A DNA stretch of 64,000 bases from V1-33 sp039795165 (GTDB lineage: Bacteria; Verrucomicrobiota; Verrucomicrobiia; Verrucomicrobiales; V1-33), in NCBI GenBank assembly GCA_039795165.1, contig JBDKER010000012.1, positions 57,492 through 121,491 on the forward strand, in the 5' to 3' direction. The notes beneath the pieces were generated by a model. It was not told where the DNA came from. It searched no databases and was given only the letters and a program-made list of their open reading frames with translations. A program made the translations under genes and the position numbers. This document shows positions 17,503 through 26,561 of this stretch, piece by piece; positions within the stretch are counted from its first letter, which is position 1; every line of letters begins with the position of its first letter.

Positions 17503-18557
17503 ATTCCGCACTGCGGAGGCCGGTGCTGCGGAGTCTTGAGGCGCTGCGGGGCATCGCGGCGCTGGGAGTGGTCATTCATCATGCCTTTGGCATGGCCAGT
17601 CTGCCGTGGCATTATGGCCGGACGTTTCTGGGCAATGTGTCCTTGGCTGGGCAGCTGGGGGTGGATGTATTCTTTGTGCTGAGTGGGTTTCTGATGGCGT
17701 GGACCAATCCGCGGGAGGGATGCGGCGGCGGGGAGATCTGGAAGTATGCGGTGCGGCGCTTCTGCCGGATCTATCCTTTTTACTGGGTGGTCTGTGCGCT
17801 GTATTTCCCGGCGCATTATCTGCTGAGGAAAGCGAATGGGATGGAAGGATTTGGCTGGGGGGAGGCGGCGAGCAGTCTGCTGCTGCTGCCGCGGGAGGGT
17901 GATCCGCTGCTGGGGGTGGCGTGGACGCTGCGTTTTGAAGTGATGTTCTATCTTCTGTTCATTCCGTTTCTGGTGCAGCGGAGGCTGGGCTGGGCCGTGT
18001 GGATTGTGCTGGGGCTGCTGGCGATCGGGTCGGCATGGAGTGGAGCGGTGCTGCGGTCGCCATGGCTGCAGCAGATGCTGTCGCTGCGTTCGCTTGAATT
18101 TCTGGCTGGGGTGGGTGTGGCGGTCCTTGTGGAGAGGGGATGGTTTCGTGGCCGGACGCGCTGGGTTCTGGCGGGTGGGATGCTGCTGCTGGCGGCGGGA
18201 GGCTGGCTGGAAGTCCGTCATGGGGCGGCGGCGGGTTCGTGGCGCTGGCTGCTTCATGGATTGGCGGCGGCACTGGTAGTGGCTGGGCTGGTGGGGTGGG
18301 AGCAGCAGGGTCTGGCGGTGCCGGGATGGCTGGGGTTGCTGGGGTCGTGTTCGTATGGGGTCTACCTGGTGCACATGCCTGTGCAGGAATGGCTGTTCAT
18401 GAATGCGGGGCACTGGCCGGGGCGCGCGGCGGAGTGGGCGCTGCCGGTGACAGTGGTGGTGGGTTTGCTTTCGCTCGCTGCCGGGGTGGTGGCGAGTCTG
18501 CTGGTGGAGAAGCCGCTGCTCAGATGGTGCCGGCGGGTGATGGAGTCGAGGTCATGA
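17499..18557 (+). CDS. Acyltransferase family 3 (OafA/YrhL-like) membrane protein
   Basis: The 352-residue polytopic protein has the acyltransferase-3 N-terminal signature RSLEALRGIAALGVVIHHAF, with the conserved Arg and His, and VFFVLSGFLMAW. About ten hydrophobic segments follow. Such proteins move acetyl or other acyl groups across the inner membrane onto glycans, e.g. O-antigen O-acetylation. The gene is translationally coupled on both sides (ATGA overlaps with wbpB and the next gene). The exact acceptor is unknown. Confidence 0.88.
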   Translation: MNSALRRPVLRSLEALRGIAALGVVIHHAFGMASLPWHYGRTFLGNVSLAGQLGVDVFFVLSGFLMAWTNPREGCGGGEIWKYAVRRFCRIYPFYWVVCALYFPAHYLLRKANGMEGFGWGEAASSLLLLPREGDPLLGVAWTLRFEVMFYLLFIPFLVQRRLGWAVWIVLGLLAIGSAWSGAVLRSPWLQQMLSLRSLEFLAGVGVAVLVERGWFRGRTRWVLAGGMLLLAAGGWLEVRHGAAAGSWRWLLHGLAAALVVAGLVGWEQQGLAVPGWLGLLGSCSYGVYLVHMPVQEWLFMNAGHWPGRAAEWALPVTVVVGLLSLAAGVVASLLVEKPLLRWCRRVMESRS

Positions 18558-20191
18558 AGTCACTGCCGCCATGGATGCTGCTGGCAGCAGTTGCCGTGTT
18601 GAGTGCCGTGGTTTTCGCCCGGTTTCCGCGGAATGAGATCGATGTCGAATTCTATCCCTGCTTTGCGGAGTCGGTCGCTGGTGGCTGGCGCTGTCTGATT
18701 TCCATGGATCGTCTGCAGCATCCTGATGCGGTGATGGCGTACGGCAGCTGGCCGCCGGGATATGCCTTCGGGCTGGGGCTGCTGGGGAAGGCCGGGCTTT
18801 CCTATGCGCTGGCGGTGCAGTTCTGGAATGCGTTGATTCTGCTCGCGGGCGGATGGTTCATGCATGGTCTCTGCCGGCGGCTGGGCTGGGAACACGGCTG
18901 GCCGGCCGTTGGTTTTGTGCTGCTGAGTCCGGCTTCGTGGCTGACGGGGACGATGGCCTTTCCTCACATTTTCACGGTGGCTGTGATGACGGGAATGCTG
19001 TGGTCGGCATCCTGTGTGCTGAGCGGGCCGTGGACCCGTCGGGCGGCGCTCGGCTGGGGACTGGGTGCTGGGCTGGCGGGGGCGTGGTGTCACTGGGTGG
19101 CATTTTTCGTGATGCCGGCGCTGCTGATTTCGTGGGGACTCGTGGGTGGCTGGCGTGGACCGTGGCCGCTCGGGCTGCGCTGGTGGCTGGCCGGCTGTGC
19201 GGCGGGCCTTGCGGCCGGCTTGCTGGTGCTGCTGGGGCTGCAGCTCTGGGTGCTGCGGGATCCGGCGGTCCTGACGGTGCCTGGTGCGGGGTTAGTGGAC
19301 CGGATCCGGCTGCGGGTGCTGCCCGGGATCCGGGGAATGGCGGGCTCCCTGTTCTTCGGGGTTGTGCGGTTTCTGGTGGCGGGCGGGCTGGTGGTGGTCC
19401 CGCTGGCGTGGTGGCTGCGCGGGAGGGTGCGGGAGAGGATGTCGCGCGGGCAGGCCGTGGCGCTGCTGGCGCTGCTGCTGACAGCTGTGGGTTTCTCGGT
19501 GGGGCTCAGTGGGGAGACCGGGGTACCGACGCATATTTTCCATGGGCGGCTCTTTGTGCCATTTCTCGCGCTGGCCTTTCTGGCTGTCTGGATGGCGGGT
19601 GGAAGGGTTCTGCGGACCGGCATGGCGTCGGGTGTGGCGATGCTGACCGGGCTGGCCGTGGCCGGGGAAGACTTGCTGCCTGACCGCATGGTGACGAGTC
19701 CCCTGCTGGACCGTCTCGAGCCTGGGTTTCAGGGTCCGGTGGAAGAGGTGGCGGATTTGCCGGTGACCAGTGAGGTTTCCGGGTCCTCGCTGGTGAGGAC
19801 CGTGGTCAAGCAGGCTGTCGCCCTGTCTCTTCCGGAACTGGCGGCACGGGGCATTGAGAACCGGGGGAAGACGCATGCATGGCTGCAGGATCACCGGGAT
19901 TTTCTGCAGTCGGCGACCACTTCCGGAGACATCCTGGTTGGTTGGCATGCCATGAGTGTGACGGCACCGTGGGAACTGGACCGGTGTGTCACTGGGGCGG
20001 CTGATTCCGGGCAGTTGAGGCCGCTGGTGGCTGGGCTGCGGGACCGGTTGCCGGCCGGCCGGGTGGTCGTGGCGGTGCCGGCAGGGTTTCCTGCGGCCAC
20101 GGTAGGCTTGCATCTGGGCTTGCCCGCCGACGCCCTTGCGGAGGCTGGATCCTCCTCGGATCTGCGGTTGTTTCGAATCATTGGTCCCTGA
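18554..20191 (+). CDS. Polytopic membrane protein, possible GT-C type glycosyltransferase
   Basis: The gene encodes 545 residues from the ATG at 18554, which overlaps the preceding stop (ATGA). The frame continues upstream inside the acyltransferase gene but without support. It has an N-terminal membrane segment (MLLAAVAVLSAVVFA), an extracytoplasmic loop with the acidic motif NEIDVEFYP, then about ten more hydrophobic helices and a soluble C-terminal domain of about 170 residues. This layout resembles GT39/GT-C lipid-phosphate-sugar-dependent transferases, but I do not see a diagnostic motif. Its place in the locus supports a role in transferring a sugar to the glycan on the periplasmic side. 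Confidence 0.6.
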   Translation: MKSLPPWMLLAAVAVLSAVVFARFPRNEIDVEFYPCFAESVAGGWRCLISMDRLQHPDAVMAYGSWPPGYAFGLGLLGKAGLSYALAVQFWNALILLAGGWFMHGLCRRLGWEHGWPAVGFVLLSPASWLTGTMAFPHIFTVAVMTGMLWSASCVLSGPWTRRAALGWGLGAGLAGAWCHWVAFFVMPALLISWGLVGGWRGPWPLGLRWWLAGCAAGLAAGLLVLLGLQLWVLRDPAVLTVPGAGLVDRIRLRVLPGIRGMAGSLFFGVVRFLVAGGLVVVPLAWWLRGRVRERMSRGQAVALLALLLTAVGFSVGLSGETGVPTHIFHGRLFVPFLALAFLAVWMAGGRVLRTGMASGVAMLTGLAVAGEDLLPDRMVTSPLLDRLEPGFQGPVEEVADLPVTSEVSGSSLVRTVVKQAVALSLPELAARGIENRGKTHAWLQDHRDFLQSATTSGDILVGWHAMSVTAPWELDRCVTGAADSGQLRPLVAGLRDRLPAGRVVVAVPAGFPAATVGLHLGLPADALAEAGSSSDLRLFRIIGP

Positions 20192-20204
20192 ATTTCTCTG
20201 AGCC

Positions 20205-20855
20205 ATGCCGTACTATGCCCATCCCACAGCCGTCATCGATGCTCCGGTCACCATTGGCGAGGGGACGAAGATCTGGCATTTTGCGCACATCTGTCCTGGA
20301 GCCCGCATTGGGGAGAACTGCATCTTTGGTCAGAACACGATGGTGGCGAACGACGTCGTGATTGGTTCCAATGTGAAGGTGCAGAACAATGTGGCCATCT
20401 ACACCGGGACCGTGGTGGAGGACGACGTCTTTCTCGGGCCGTCGTGTGTGCTGACCAATGTCACCAACCCGAGGAGTCAGGTGAAGCGGCATAGCCTTTA
20501 TGAACGGACCCTGATCCGGCGGGGAACGACCGTGGGAGCGAATGCGACCATTGTTTGCGGGATCACCCTAGGGCGGTACAGCTTTGTGGCGGCCGGGGCG
20601 GTGGTGGCCAAGGACGTGCCCGACTATGGTTTCGTGATGGGAGTGCCAGGGCGGCTGAGTGGATGGATGAGCCGGCATGGGCACCGGCTGCAGTTCGGGG
20701 CGGACGGGCAGGCCCGCTGTCCGGAATCGGGATTTGTCTATGAACTGCGGGACGGGGTGGTGCGGTGTCTTACCCTTGGGGAAGACGATCCCCTGCCCCC
20801 CGAGCTTGCGGCCGGAACACTTTCATACGACGAATTCAAGTCGCCGGCGCGCTGA
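20205..20855 (+). CDS. wbpD: UDP-amino-sugar N-acetyltransferase, left-handed beta-helix (WbpD type)
   Basis: Step 4 of the pathway: acetyl-CoA-dependent acetylation of the 3-amino group of UDP-GlcNAc(3NH2)A. Hexapeptide repeats run through residues 5-150 (APVTIGEGTKIWHFAHICPGA, IGENCIFGQN, VVIGSNVKVQNNVAIYTG, VEDDVFLGPSCVLTN), with the family feature TNPRSQVKR. A C-terminal extension of about 60 residues carries one Cys on each side of a short strand. It sits just before wbpE, as expected for a WbpD/WlbB partner. Confidence 0.85.
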   Translation: MPYYAHPTAVIDAPVTIGEGTKIWHFAHICPGARIGENCIFGQNTMVANDVVIGSNVKVQNNVAIYTGTVVEDDVFLGPSCVLTNVTNPRSQVKRHSLYERTLIRRGTTVGANATIVCGITLGRYSFVAAGAVVAKDVPDYGFVMGVPGRLSGWMSRHGHRLQFGADGQARCPESGFVYELRDGVVRCLTLGEDDPLPPELAAGTLSYDEFKSPAR

Positions 20856-20900
20856 CTGGCCCTTCCTTCCCTGTAAAACATCCCTGACCATTCCACTGCC

Positions 20901-22088
20901 GTGAAAGTACCGCTTCTTGATGTCAATGCTCAGAACCTTCCGCTCGAGGCCGAGCTGACGGCAGCCTTCACTGGTGTGCTGCGGAGCGGTCAGTTCATCA
21001 TGGGACCCGAGGTGGAAGCCCTGGAGCGGGAATGTGCGGCCATGGTGGAGGCGAAGCATGGGATTGGCTGTTCCTCCGGGACGGATGCGATTCTGCTGGC
21101 GCTCATGGCGCTGGGGATTGGACCGGGCGACGAGGTGCTGGTGCCGACGTTTACCTTCTTTGCGACGGCTGGCTGTGTTTCGCGGGTGGGGGCGACGCCG
21201 GTGTTTGTGGATGCCTGTCCGGTGTGCTTCAATGTCGACGTGGCGAGTGCGGCGGGAAAGGTAACGGAAAGGACCAAGGCGATCATTCCGGTGCATCTGT
21301 TCGGTCAGTCAGCCGACATGGATGCGGTCATGGGGCTGGCGAAGTCGCATGGGCTGGCGGTCATTGAGGATGGGGCGCAGGCGATTGGGGCGAAGTACCG
21401 CGGGCGTCCGGTGGGATCGATCGGGGACTTCGGGACGTACAGTTTTTTCCCGTCGAAGAATCTTGGTGGTTTTGGGGATGGCGGGCTGCTGGTGTGTCAG
21501 GATGATGGCTTGGCGGAGCGGGCGCGGCTGCTGCGGACGCATGGATCGAAGCCGAAGTACTATCACAAGTTTGTGGGCGGGAATTTCCGGCTGGACCATC
21601 TGCAGGCGGCCCTGCTGCGGGTGAAGCTGGCGCGGTATGGGGATTACACGGTGAAGCGGCAGGCCAATGCGGCGCATTACAGTGCGGCCCTTGCGGAATT
21701 GCCCGGGGTGGTGACGGCGGATCCATCGCACTGCAAGTGCCGCGAGGCTCAGGATGCGTGGCTGCGGGAGACGGGAGCGAAGATTGTGCTGCCGGTGGCG
21801 TATGCGCATAACGAGCACATCTGGAATCAGTATACCCTGCGGATCATCGGGGAAGGTCGGCGCGAAGCTTTCCGCGAGCATCTCACGAAGAGCGGGATTG
21901 GCTGTGAGATCTACTATCCGGTGACCATGGATCAGCAGGAATGCTTTGCGTACACGAGTGATTTTGCGCGGTCCGGCTGTGCTACCGCGCATCAGCTGGC
22001 CTCCGAAGTCATCAGCATTCCGATTTTCCCCGAGCTGACGGTTGAGCAGCGCGAGGCGGTCATTGCGGCGATTGCGGCGTGGCAGTGA
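20901..22088 (+). CDS. wbpE: PLP-dependent sugar aminotransferase, DegT/DnrJ/EryC1 family (WbpE type)
   Basis: Step 3: glutamate-dependent transamination of the 3-keto sugar made by WbpB, releasing 2-oxoglutarate. The 395-residue enzyme begins at GTG 20901 (VPLLDVNAQN). It has the N-terminal substrate-loop motif GIGCSSGTDAILLALMALGI, the PLP aspartate in VIEDGAQAIGA, and the Schiff-base lysine in FFPSKNLGGFGDGG (around residue 187). With wbpA, wbpB and wbpD in the same operon, the expected product is UDP-2,3-diacetamido-2,3-dideoxy-glucuronate. No WbpI-type 2-epimerase was recognised, so the gluco form may be used directly. Confidence 0.88.
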   Translation: MKVPLLDVNAQNLPLEAELTAAFTGVLRSGQFIMGPEVEALERECAAMVEAKHGIGCSSGTDAILLALMALGIGPGDEVLVPTFTFFATAGCVSRVGATPVFVDACPVCFNVDVASAAGKVTERTKAIIPVHLFGQSADMDAVMGLAKSHGLAVIEDGAQAIGAKYRGRPVGSIGDFGTYSFFPSKNLGGFGDGGLLVCQDDGLAERARLLRTHGSKPKYYHKFVGGNFRLDHLQAALLRVKLARYGDYTVKRQANAAHYSAALAELPGVVTADPSHCKCREAQDAWLRETGAKIVLPVAYAHNEHIWNQYTLRIIGEGRREAFREHLTKSGIGCEIYYPVTMDQQECFAYTSDFARSGCATAHQLASEVISIPIFPELTVEQREAVIAAIAAWQ

Positions 22089-22151
22089 GGGAAGGCAGAC
22101 CGCGGCAGGGCTGCGGGGAGGGATAGAATGGGATGATGGCTGGCTGTTACG

Positions 22152-23615
22152 ATGCTTTTCAATTCCGTCGAGTTTGCCGTCTTTCTGGCGGTGGTCCTTG
22201 GTTTGTACTGGCTGCCGCCGGTGGCTCGGGTGCTGGGGGCGTGGCAATGGGGCGTGCTCGCGGTGGCGAGTTTTGTGTTTTATGCGTGGGATGATCCGAA
22301 GCTGCTGATTCTTCTGTGCGGGAGTATTCTTTTCAATTTCGGGGTTGGGCGGGCCATGGCGCGGAAGCTGGCGGGTGGCGGGACTGTTCCGCGGGGCCTG
22401 CTGGCGTTCGGGGTCGCGGCGAATCTGGTGCTGCTGGCGGCCTTCAAGTATGCCGGCCTGTTTGGCGAGCTGCTGTTTGCCGGGGAGGGGCGGGCGGAGT
22501 TGAGGGCATCGCTTCATGCCATTCCGCTGCCCGTGGGAATCTCCTTCTATACGTTTCACGCGATCTCGTTTCTGGTGGACCTGTCGCGGGCGGGAGGAGC
22601 CGAGCCGAAGCTGGTGCCGTTTGCGGAAGAGCTGGCGGGCCGGGGGCTGCTGCGTCCACTGGGCAAGCTGGCCTTGTACATCAACTTCTTTCCGCAGCTG
22701 GTGGCGGGACCGATCATGAAGGCGCGGGAGTTTCTTCCGCAGATCGGGCCGCGGGAGCTCCGGGACATTCCGTGGCGGGTGGCGCTGCGTTATCTGATCA
22801 CGGGATTTTTTCTGAAGATGGTGGTGGCCGACAATCTGCGGGAGCACACTGATCTCATTGGGACGACGAATGTGCTGTGGATGAAGAAGCTGGATCTGGT
22901 GGGAATGCTGTATGGGTATTCGTTCCGGATTTTTGCGGATTTCGCGGGGTATTCGCTGATTGCGCTAGGGTTGGCGGCCCTGTGTGGGTACCGTCTGCCG
23001 GTGAACTTCAATTATCCGTATGTGTCGGCCTCGGTGACCGAATTCTGGCGGCGGTGGCACATATCGCTGAGCAACTGGCTGCGTGACTATCTTTATTTTC
23101 CGCTGGGTGGGAACCGGAAGGGATCAGGCCGGACCTATTTCAATTTGTTTCTGGTGATGCTGCTGGGTGGTCTGTGGCATGGTGCGGCGTGGCGGTTTGC
23201 GCTGTGGGGCGCGGCGCATGGCGTGCTGCTGGCGGTGGAGCGGCTCCTTGGGGTGCAGGCCGGCGAGAGTTCCGCGGCGCAGCGGTCGTGGCGGCAATTC
23301 GGGAGAATCATCCTGACCTTTCATCTGGTATCTCTTGTGTGGCTGCTGTTTGCGATGCCCGATCTGGAATCGCTCCGGAGGTATCTGGGGGCGCTGTGGG
23401 ATGCGCCCATGGGCATGCGGGGTCGGGCGACTTTCCTTGTGGGGGTGTATGGCCTGCCGGTCGTGCTCTATCATCTGTGGGGGTATTTCCGACCGGTGGC
23501 GGCGGGCGGGGCCCGGTGGCGGCGGGTGGGCGAGCCGCTGGTGTTCGGGCTGATGCTGTATCTGACGCTGGTGAATGCCGGGGTGGGTGGATCCTTCATC
23601 TATTTTCAGTTCTGA
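22152..23615 (+). CDS. MBOAT-family O-acyltransferase (AlgI-like)
   Basis: This 487-residue polytopic protein of the membrane-bound O-acyltransferase family has an AlgI/DltB-like start (FNSVEFAVFLAVVLGLYWL), YAWDDPK, the conserved block TEFWRRWHISLSNWLRDYLY, PLGGNRKG, and the catalytic-His motif GGLWHGAAWRFALWG. Such proteins pass acyl groups through the membrane to a periplasmic partner that acylates a polymer. The next gene encodes an SGNH-like protein and is probably that partner, parallel to AlgI with AlgJ/AlgX or DltB with DltD. Confidence 0.92.
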   Translation: MLFNSVEFAVFLAVVLGLYWLPPVARVLGAWQWGVLAVASFVFYAWDDPKLLILLCGSILFNFGVGRAMARKLAGGGTVPRGLLAFGVAANLVLLAAFKYAGLFGELLFAGEGRAELRASLHAIPLPVGISFYTFHAISFLVDLSRAGGAEPKLVPFAEELAGRGLLRPLGKLALYINFFPQLVAGPIMKAREFLPQIGPRELRDIPWRVALRYLITGFFLKMVVADNLREHTDLIGTTNVLWMKKLDLVGMLYGYSFRIFADFAGYSLIALGLAALCGYRLPVNFNYPYVSASVTEFWRRWHISLSNWLRDYLYFPLGGNRKGSGRTYFNLFLVMLLGGLWHGAAWRFALWGAAHGVLLAVERLLGVQAGESSAAQRSWRQFGRIILTFHLVSLVWLLFAMPDLESLRRYLGALWDAPMGMRGRATFLVGVYGLPVVLYHLWGYFRPVAAGGARWRRVGEPLVFGLMLYLTLVNAGVGGSFIYFQF

Positions 23616-23619
23616 GCTG

Positions 23620-24444
23620 ATGAGGATACCACATGAACTGATGGTGACGGCAGGGCTGCTGGCGGTGCATGCCGTGGGGATCACTGCGCCTGGGCGGAAG
23701 GTGGAGCTTTCGACTTCCAATATCATCACGAACTGCATCCGGATCAGCGATCTGCGGGCCGAGACGAGGCCCAGTCATGTGCTGGCGGGGTCGAGCATGA
23801 CCGGTCGGCTTGATGCCGGGGCGGCGGCATCGGTGGCTGGGGTGCCGTTTGTGAATCTGGGATTGGATGGCTGTGGACCGGTGGAGGCTCTGGATTTTCT
23901 GCTGGAGTCGGGACTGCGGCCGCTCACGGTTTTTGTGGAGGTGAATGCGGCGGGGTCGGTTGCGCCGGAGAATGCGCGTGCGGTCGCCGAGGCGGCTGGG
24001 GGAATGGGGCACCGGATCCGGGAAGCTGTTCCCTTTCTGCGGTATCGGGAGCGGCCTGTGGATCTGGTTTATTCGCGGCTGCATAGCCGGGTGAAGTCGG
24101 GCGAGGATGGGGGAGGAGCCGTGGAGTTGCCAGCCATGGAGGTCGCCGTGGCGGAAGGCGGGAATGATCCCATTGCGGCGGCGCTGCTGGAACGGGTGGT
24201 GCGGATCCGGATGCTGGGAGCACGGGTGATTCTGGTGATGCTGCCCGATCAGGGGCGCGAGCGGGAGCGTGAGTACCGCATCGCGCGGCAGGTCAGTGCT
24301 GCGGCGGGGATTCCGCTGCTGGATCTGAAGCCGGCGCTGGATCGGGCGCTGGTGTATACGGATTCGGTGCACCTCGCCGCTGGTTCCGGGGCGCGGCTGG
24401 CGGCGGCGCTGGGGATGTTGGTTCGGAAGAAGGAACAGCCATGA
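23620..24444 (+). CDS. SGNH-like partner of the MBOAT acyltransferase
   Basis: The protein has 274 residues. The start at 23620 is 4 nt after the MBOAT stop and gives a short N-terminal hydrophobic anchor (LMVTAGLLAVHAVGI). Block I of the SGNH fold is seen as VLAGSSMTGRLD (candidate nucleophile Ser) and the closing Asp-x-x-His as YTDSVHLAAG. The layout fits periplasmic acyl-transfer proteins such as AlgJ, AlgX and DltD, which complete acylation started by an MBOAT protein. Its stop overlaps the next ATG by 4 nt. Confidence 0.65.
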   Translation: MRIPHELMVTAGLLAVHAVGITAPGRKVELSTSNIITNCIRISDLRAETRPSHVLAGSSMTGRLDAGAAASVAGVPFVNLGLDGCGPVEALDFLLESGLRPLTVFVEVNAAGSVAPENARAVAEAAGGMGHRIREAVPFLRYRERPVDLVYSRLHSRVKSGEDGGGAVELPAMEVAVAEGGNDPIAAALLERVVRIRMLGARVILVMLPDQGREREREYRIARQVSAAAGIPLLDLKPALDRALVYTDSVHLAAGSGARLAAALGMLVRKKEQP

Positions 24445-25649
24445 AGCATCTCATCATCATTGGAGGGGGAATCGTCGGGTTGGCCACCGCCGTGCGTGCG
24501 GCTGAGGCGAGGCTCGCGGAGCGGATCACGGTTCTTGAGAAGGAGTCCGCGGCTGGCCGTCATCAGAGCAGTCACAATTCCGGCGTCCTGCACTGTGGTT
24601 TGTACTATCAGCCGGGGTCGCTCAAGGCGCGGCTGGCGGTTGAGGGGATCCGGGAGATGACTGCCTTCTGTGCGGAAGAGAAGGTTCCTTATGAAATCTG
24701 CGGGAAGATTGTGCTGGCTGTGGATGAGGCCGAAGCCGTGCGGCTGCGGGCACTGCTGGAGCGCGGGACTGCCAATGGGCTGCGGGGGCTGCGGTGGCTG
24801 GATCAGGAACAGCTCCGCGGGATTGAGCCGCATGCGCGTGGGGTGGCTGCGCTGCAGGTTCCCGAAGAAGGGATTGTCGACTACCCGGCGGTGATGCGGG
24901 CGATGGTGCGGAGGCTGGAGGCTGCGGGTCATGAGGTACGGACGGGGGCCGCGGTGAGCGGAGTCACGACTGAGGGTAGCGGGCAGATTGTGCACAGTAC
25001 GGCTGGTGATTTCCGGGGGGATTATGTGGTGAACTGTGCGGGGCTGCAGTGCGACCGGGTGGCGCGCAGTGCGGGCTTGCGGCCTGACTGCCGGATTGTG
25101 CCGTTCCGGGGGGACTACTGGAAGCTGTCTGCGCGGGGTGAGCGGCTGGTACGGCATCTGATTTATCCGGTGCCTGATCCGACCCTGCCGTTTCTGGGTG
25201 TGCATTTCACGAGGATGATTGGCGGCGGGATTGAAGCGGGGCCGAATGCGGTGCTGGCGTTTCGGCGCGAAGGGTATCGCCGGACCGACTTTTCGCTGCG
25301 CGACACGTGGGAGAGCCTGACGTTTCCGGGGCTCTACCGGTTTGTGAAGAAGTACCCGGGGACCACGTGGGCCGAGCTGCGGAACTCCTTCAGCCGGGAG
25401 GTCTTTCTGCGCAATCTGCAGCGGCTTATTCCGGAGATCACGATGGATGATCTGGCTCCGGAGGGAGGCAGCGGGGTGCGCGCGCAGGCCATACACCGCG
25501 ATGGTTCTCTGCTCATGGATTTCACGATCAGTCAGGTTCCCGGGCAGCTGCATCTTCTCAATGCACCGTCGCCGGGAGCCACTGCTTCGCTCGCGATTGG
25601 CAGATATCTGGTTTCCTTGATCCAGACCGGGAGCTACGGTGGATCATGA
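24441..25649 (+). CDS. lhgO: L-2-hydroxyglutarate oxidase/dehydrogenase
   Basis: This FAD-dependent enzyme oxidises L-2-hydroxyglutarate to 2-oxoglutarate, normally passing electrons to the membrane quinone pool. The 402-residue protein shows the dinucleotide motif KHLIIIGGGIVGLATA, then QSSHNSGVLHCGLYYQPGSLKA, typical of LhgO, and later VPFRGDYWKL, FLGVHFTRMIGG and AIHRDGSLLMDF. LhgO is usually found with csiD/gab-type lysine degradation genes. Here it is coupled by ATGA overlaps on both sides within a polysaccharide operon, which suggests it recycles 2-hydroxyglutarate made by the WbpB reaction. Confidence 0.88.
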   Translation: MKHLIIIGGGIVGLATAVRAAEARLAERITVLEKESAAGRHQSSHNSGVLHCGLYYQPGSLKARLAVEGIREMTAFCAEEKVPYEICGKIVLAVDEAEAVRLRALLERGTANGLRGLRWLDQEQLRGIEPHARGVAALQVPEEGIVDYPAVMRAMVRRLEAAGHEVRTGAAVSGVTTEGSGQIVHSTAGDFRGDYVVNCAGLQCDRVARSAGLRPDCRIVPFRGDYWKLSARGERLVRHLIYPVPDPTLPFLGVHFTRMIGGGIEAGPNAVLAFRREGYRRTDFSLRDTWESLTFPGLYRFVKKYPGTTWAELRNSFSREVFLRNLQRLIPEITMDDLAPEGGSGVRAQAIHRDGSLLMDFTISQVPGQLHLLNAPSPGATASLAIGRYLVSLIQTGSYGGS

Positions 25650-26521
25650 ATCAGACCGCAAAGAGTTTTTCCGACAAATGGCACCGCAACCGGGACCTCG
25701 CGTTTTCCGAAACCCTGCGGGAGGGATCCGAGATTCAGCAATGGATATTGAAGCGCAATGGATGGAATGGACCGGAGGATCTGCACGCGCATCTGTCGGA
25801 ACGGAGGCGGTTGCTCGATGCCGGCTGTGGAAATGGGCGGGTGACCGCATTGCTGCGTCAGCATGCTCACAGCGAGGCCACCGTGACCGGGATTGATCTG
25901 ACGGCGGCGGATGTGGCTCGGGAGAATCTTGCGGGGACTGAGCGGACGGAATTCTTCACGCGGGATCTGCTTGGGGATCTCGCTGATCAGGGTCGGTTTG
26001 ATTTCATCTACTGTCAGGAAGTGCTGCATCATACTGCCGATGCGCGGCGGGCCTTTCTGAATCTGAGTGGTCTTCTGGCTCCCGGGGGTGAGCTGGCGAT
26101 TTACGTGTACCGGGTGAAGGCGGCGGCGCGGGAATTCACGGATGACTTTGTGCGGGAGGCGATTTCTGCGATGCCCTATGAGGAAGCGATGGCGGTGTGC
26201 CGGCAGATCACGGCGCTGGGGAAGGCGCTGCATGACAGTGGGCAAGTCGTGCGGGTGCCTGAGGTGCCGGTGCTGGGGATCTCTGCGGGAGAGTATCCGG
26301 TGCAGCGGCTTCTGTATCATTTCTTCCTGAAGTGCTTCTGGAACGACGCACTCTCCTTCGAGGACAATGCGGTGATCAACTACGACTGGTTTCATCCGCA
26401 GCTGGCGACGCGGCATACCATGCCCGAGGTGCTCGGCTGGTTTCAGGAAGCGGGGCTGCGTGTCGAGCACCGTCTTGAGGACGAGTATGGGATCACGGTG
26501 CGGGGAACCGCCGTGGTCTGA
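25646..26521 (+). CDS. Class I SAM-dependent methyltransferase
   Basis: The protein has 291 residues. The SAM motif LLDAGCGNGRVTALLRQ is near residue 56, the acidic residue in GIDLTAADV, and the motif DFIYCQEVLHHTADARRAF typical of small-molecule methyltransferases. The C-terminal part (residues 160-290) contains a Trp/His-rich region with INYDWFHPQLATRHTMPEV, seen in several polysaccharide-locus methyltransferases. Its start overlaps the lhgO stop. The acceptor is probably a sugar in the locus's repeat unit, but this cannot be read from sequence. Confidence 0.78.
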   Translation: MNQTAKSFSDKWHRNRDLAFSETLREGSEIQQWILKRNGWNGPEDLHAHLSERRRLLDAGCGNGRVTALLRQHAHSEATVTGIDLTAADVARENLAGTERTEFFTRDLLGDLADQGRFDFIYCQEVLHHTADARRAFLNLSGLLAPGGELAIYVYRVKAAAREFTDDFVREAISAMPYEEAMAVCRQITALGKALHDSGQVVRVPEVPVLGISAGEYPVQRLLYHFFLKCFWNDALSFEDNAVINYDWFHPQLATRHTMPEVLGWFQEAGLRVEHRLEDEYGITVRGTAVV

Positions 26522-26561
26522 CGGGACTTTTCACTGACTAAACTCAAACAAACCCTGCATT

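Noticed and set aside
18140..18553. Upstream extension of the polytopic membrane gene
   Set aside because: Lies inside the acyltransferase-3 gene; the ATG at 18554 with an ATGA overlap is the natural start.
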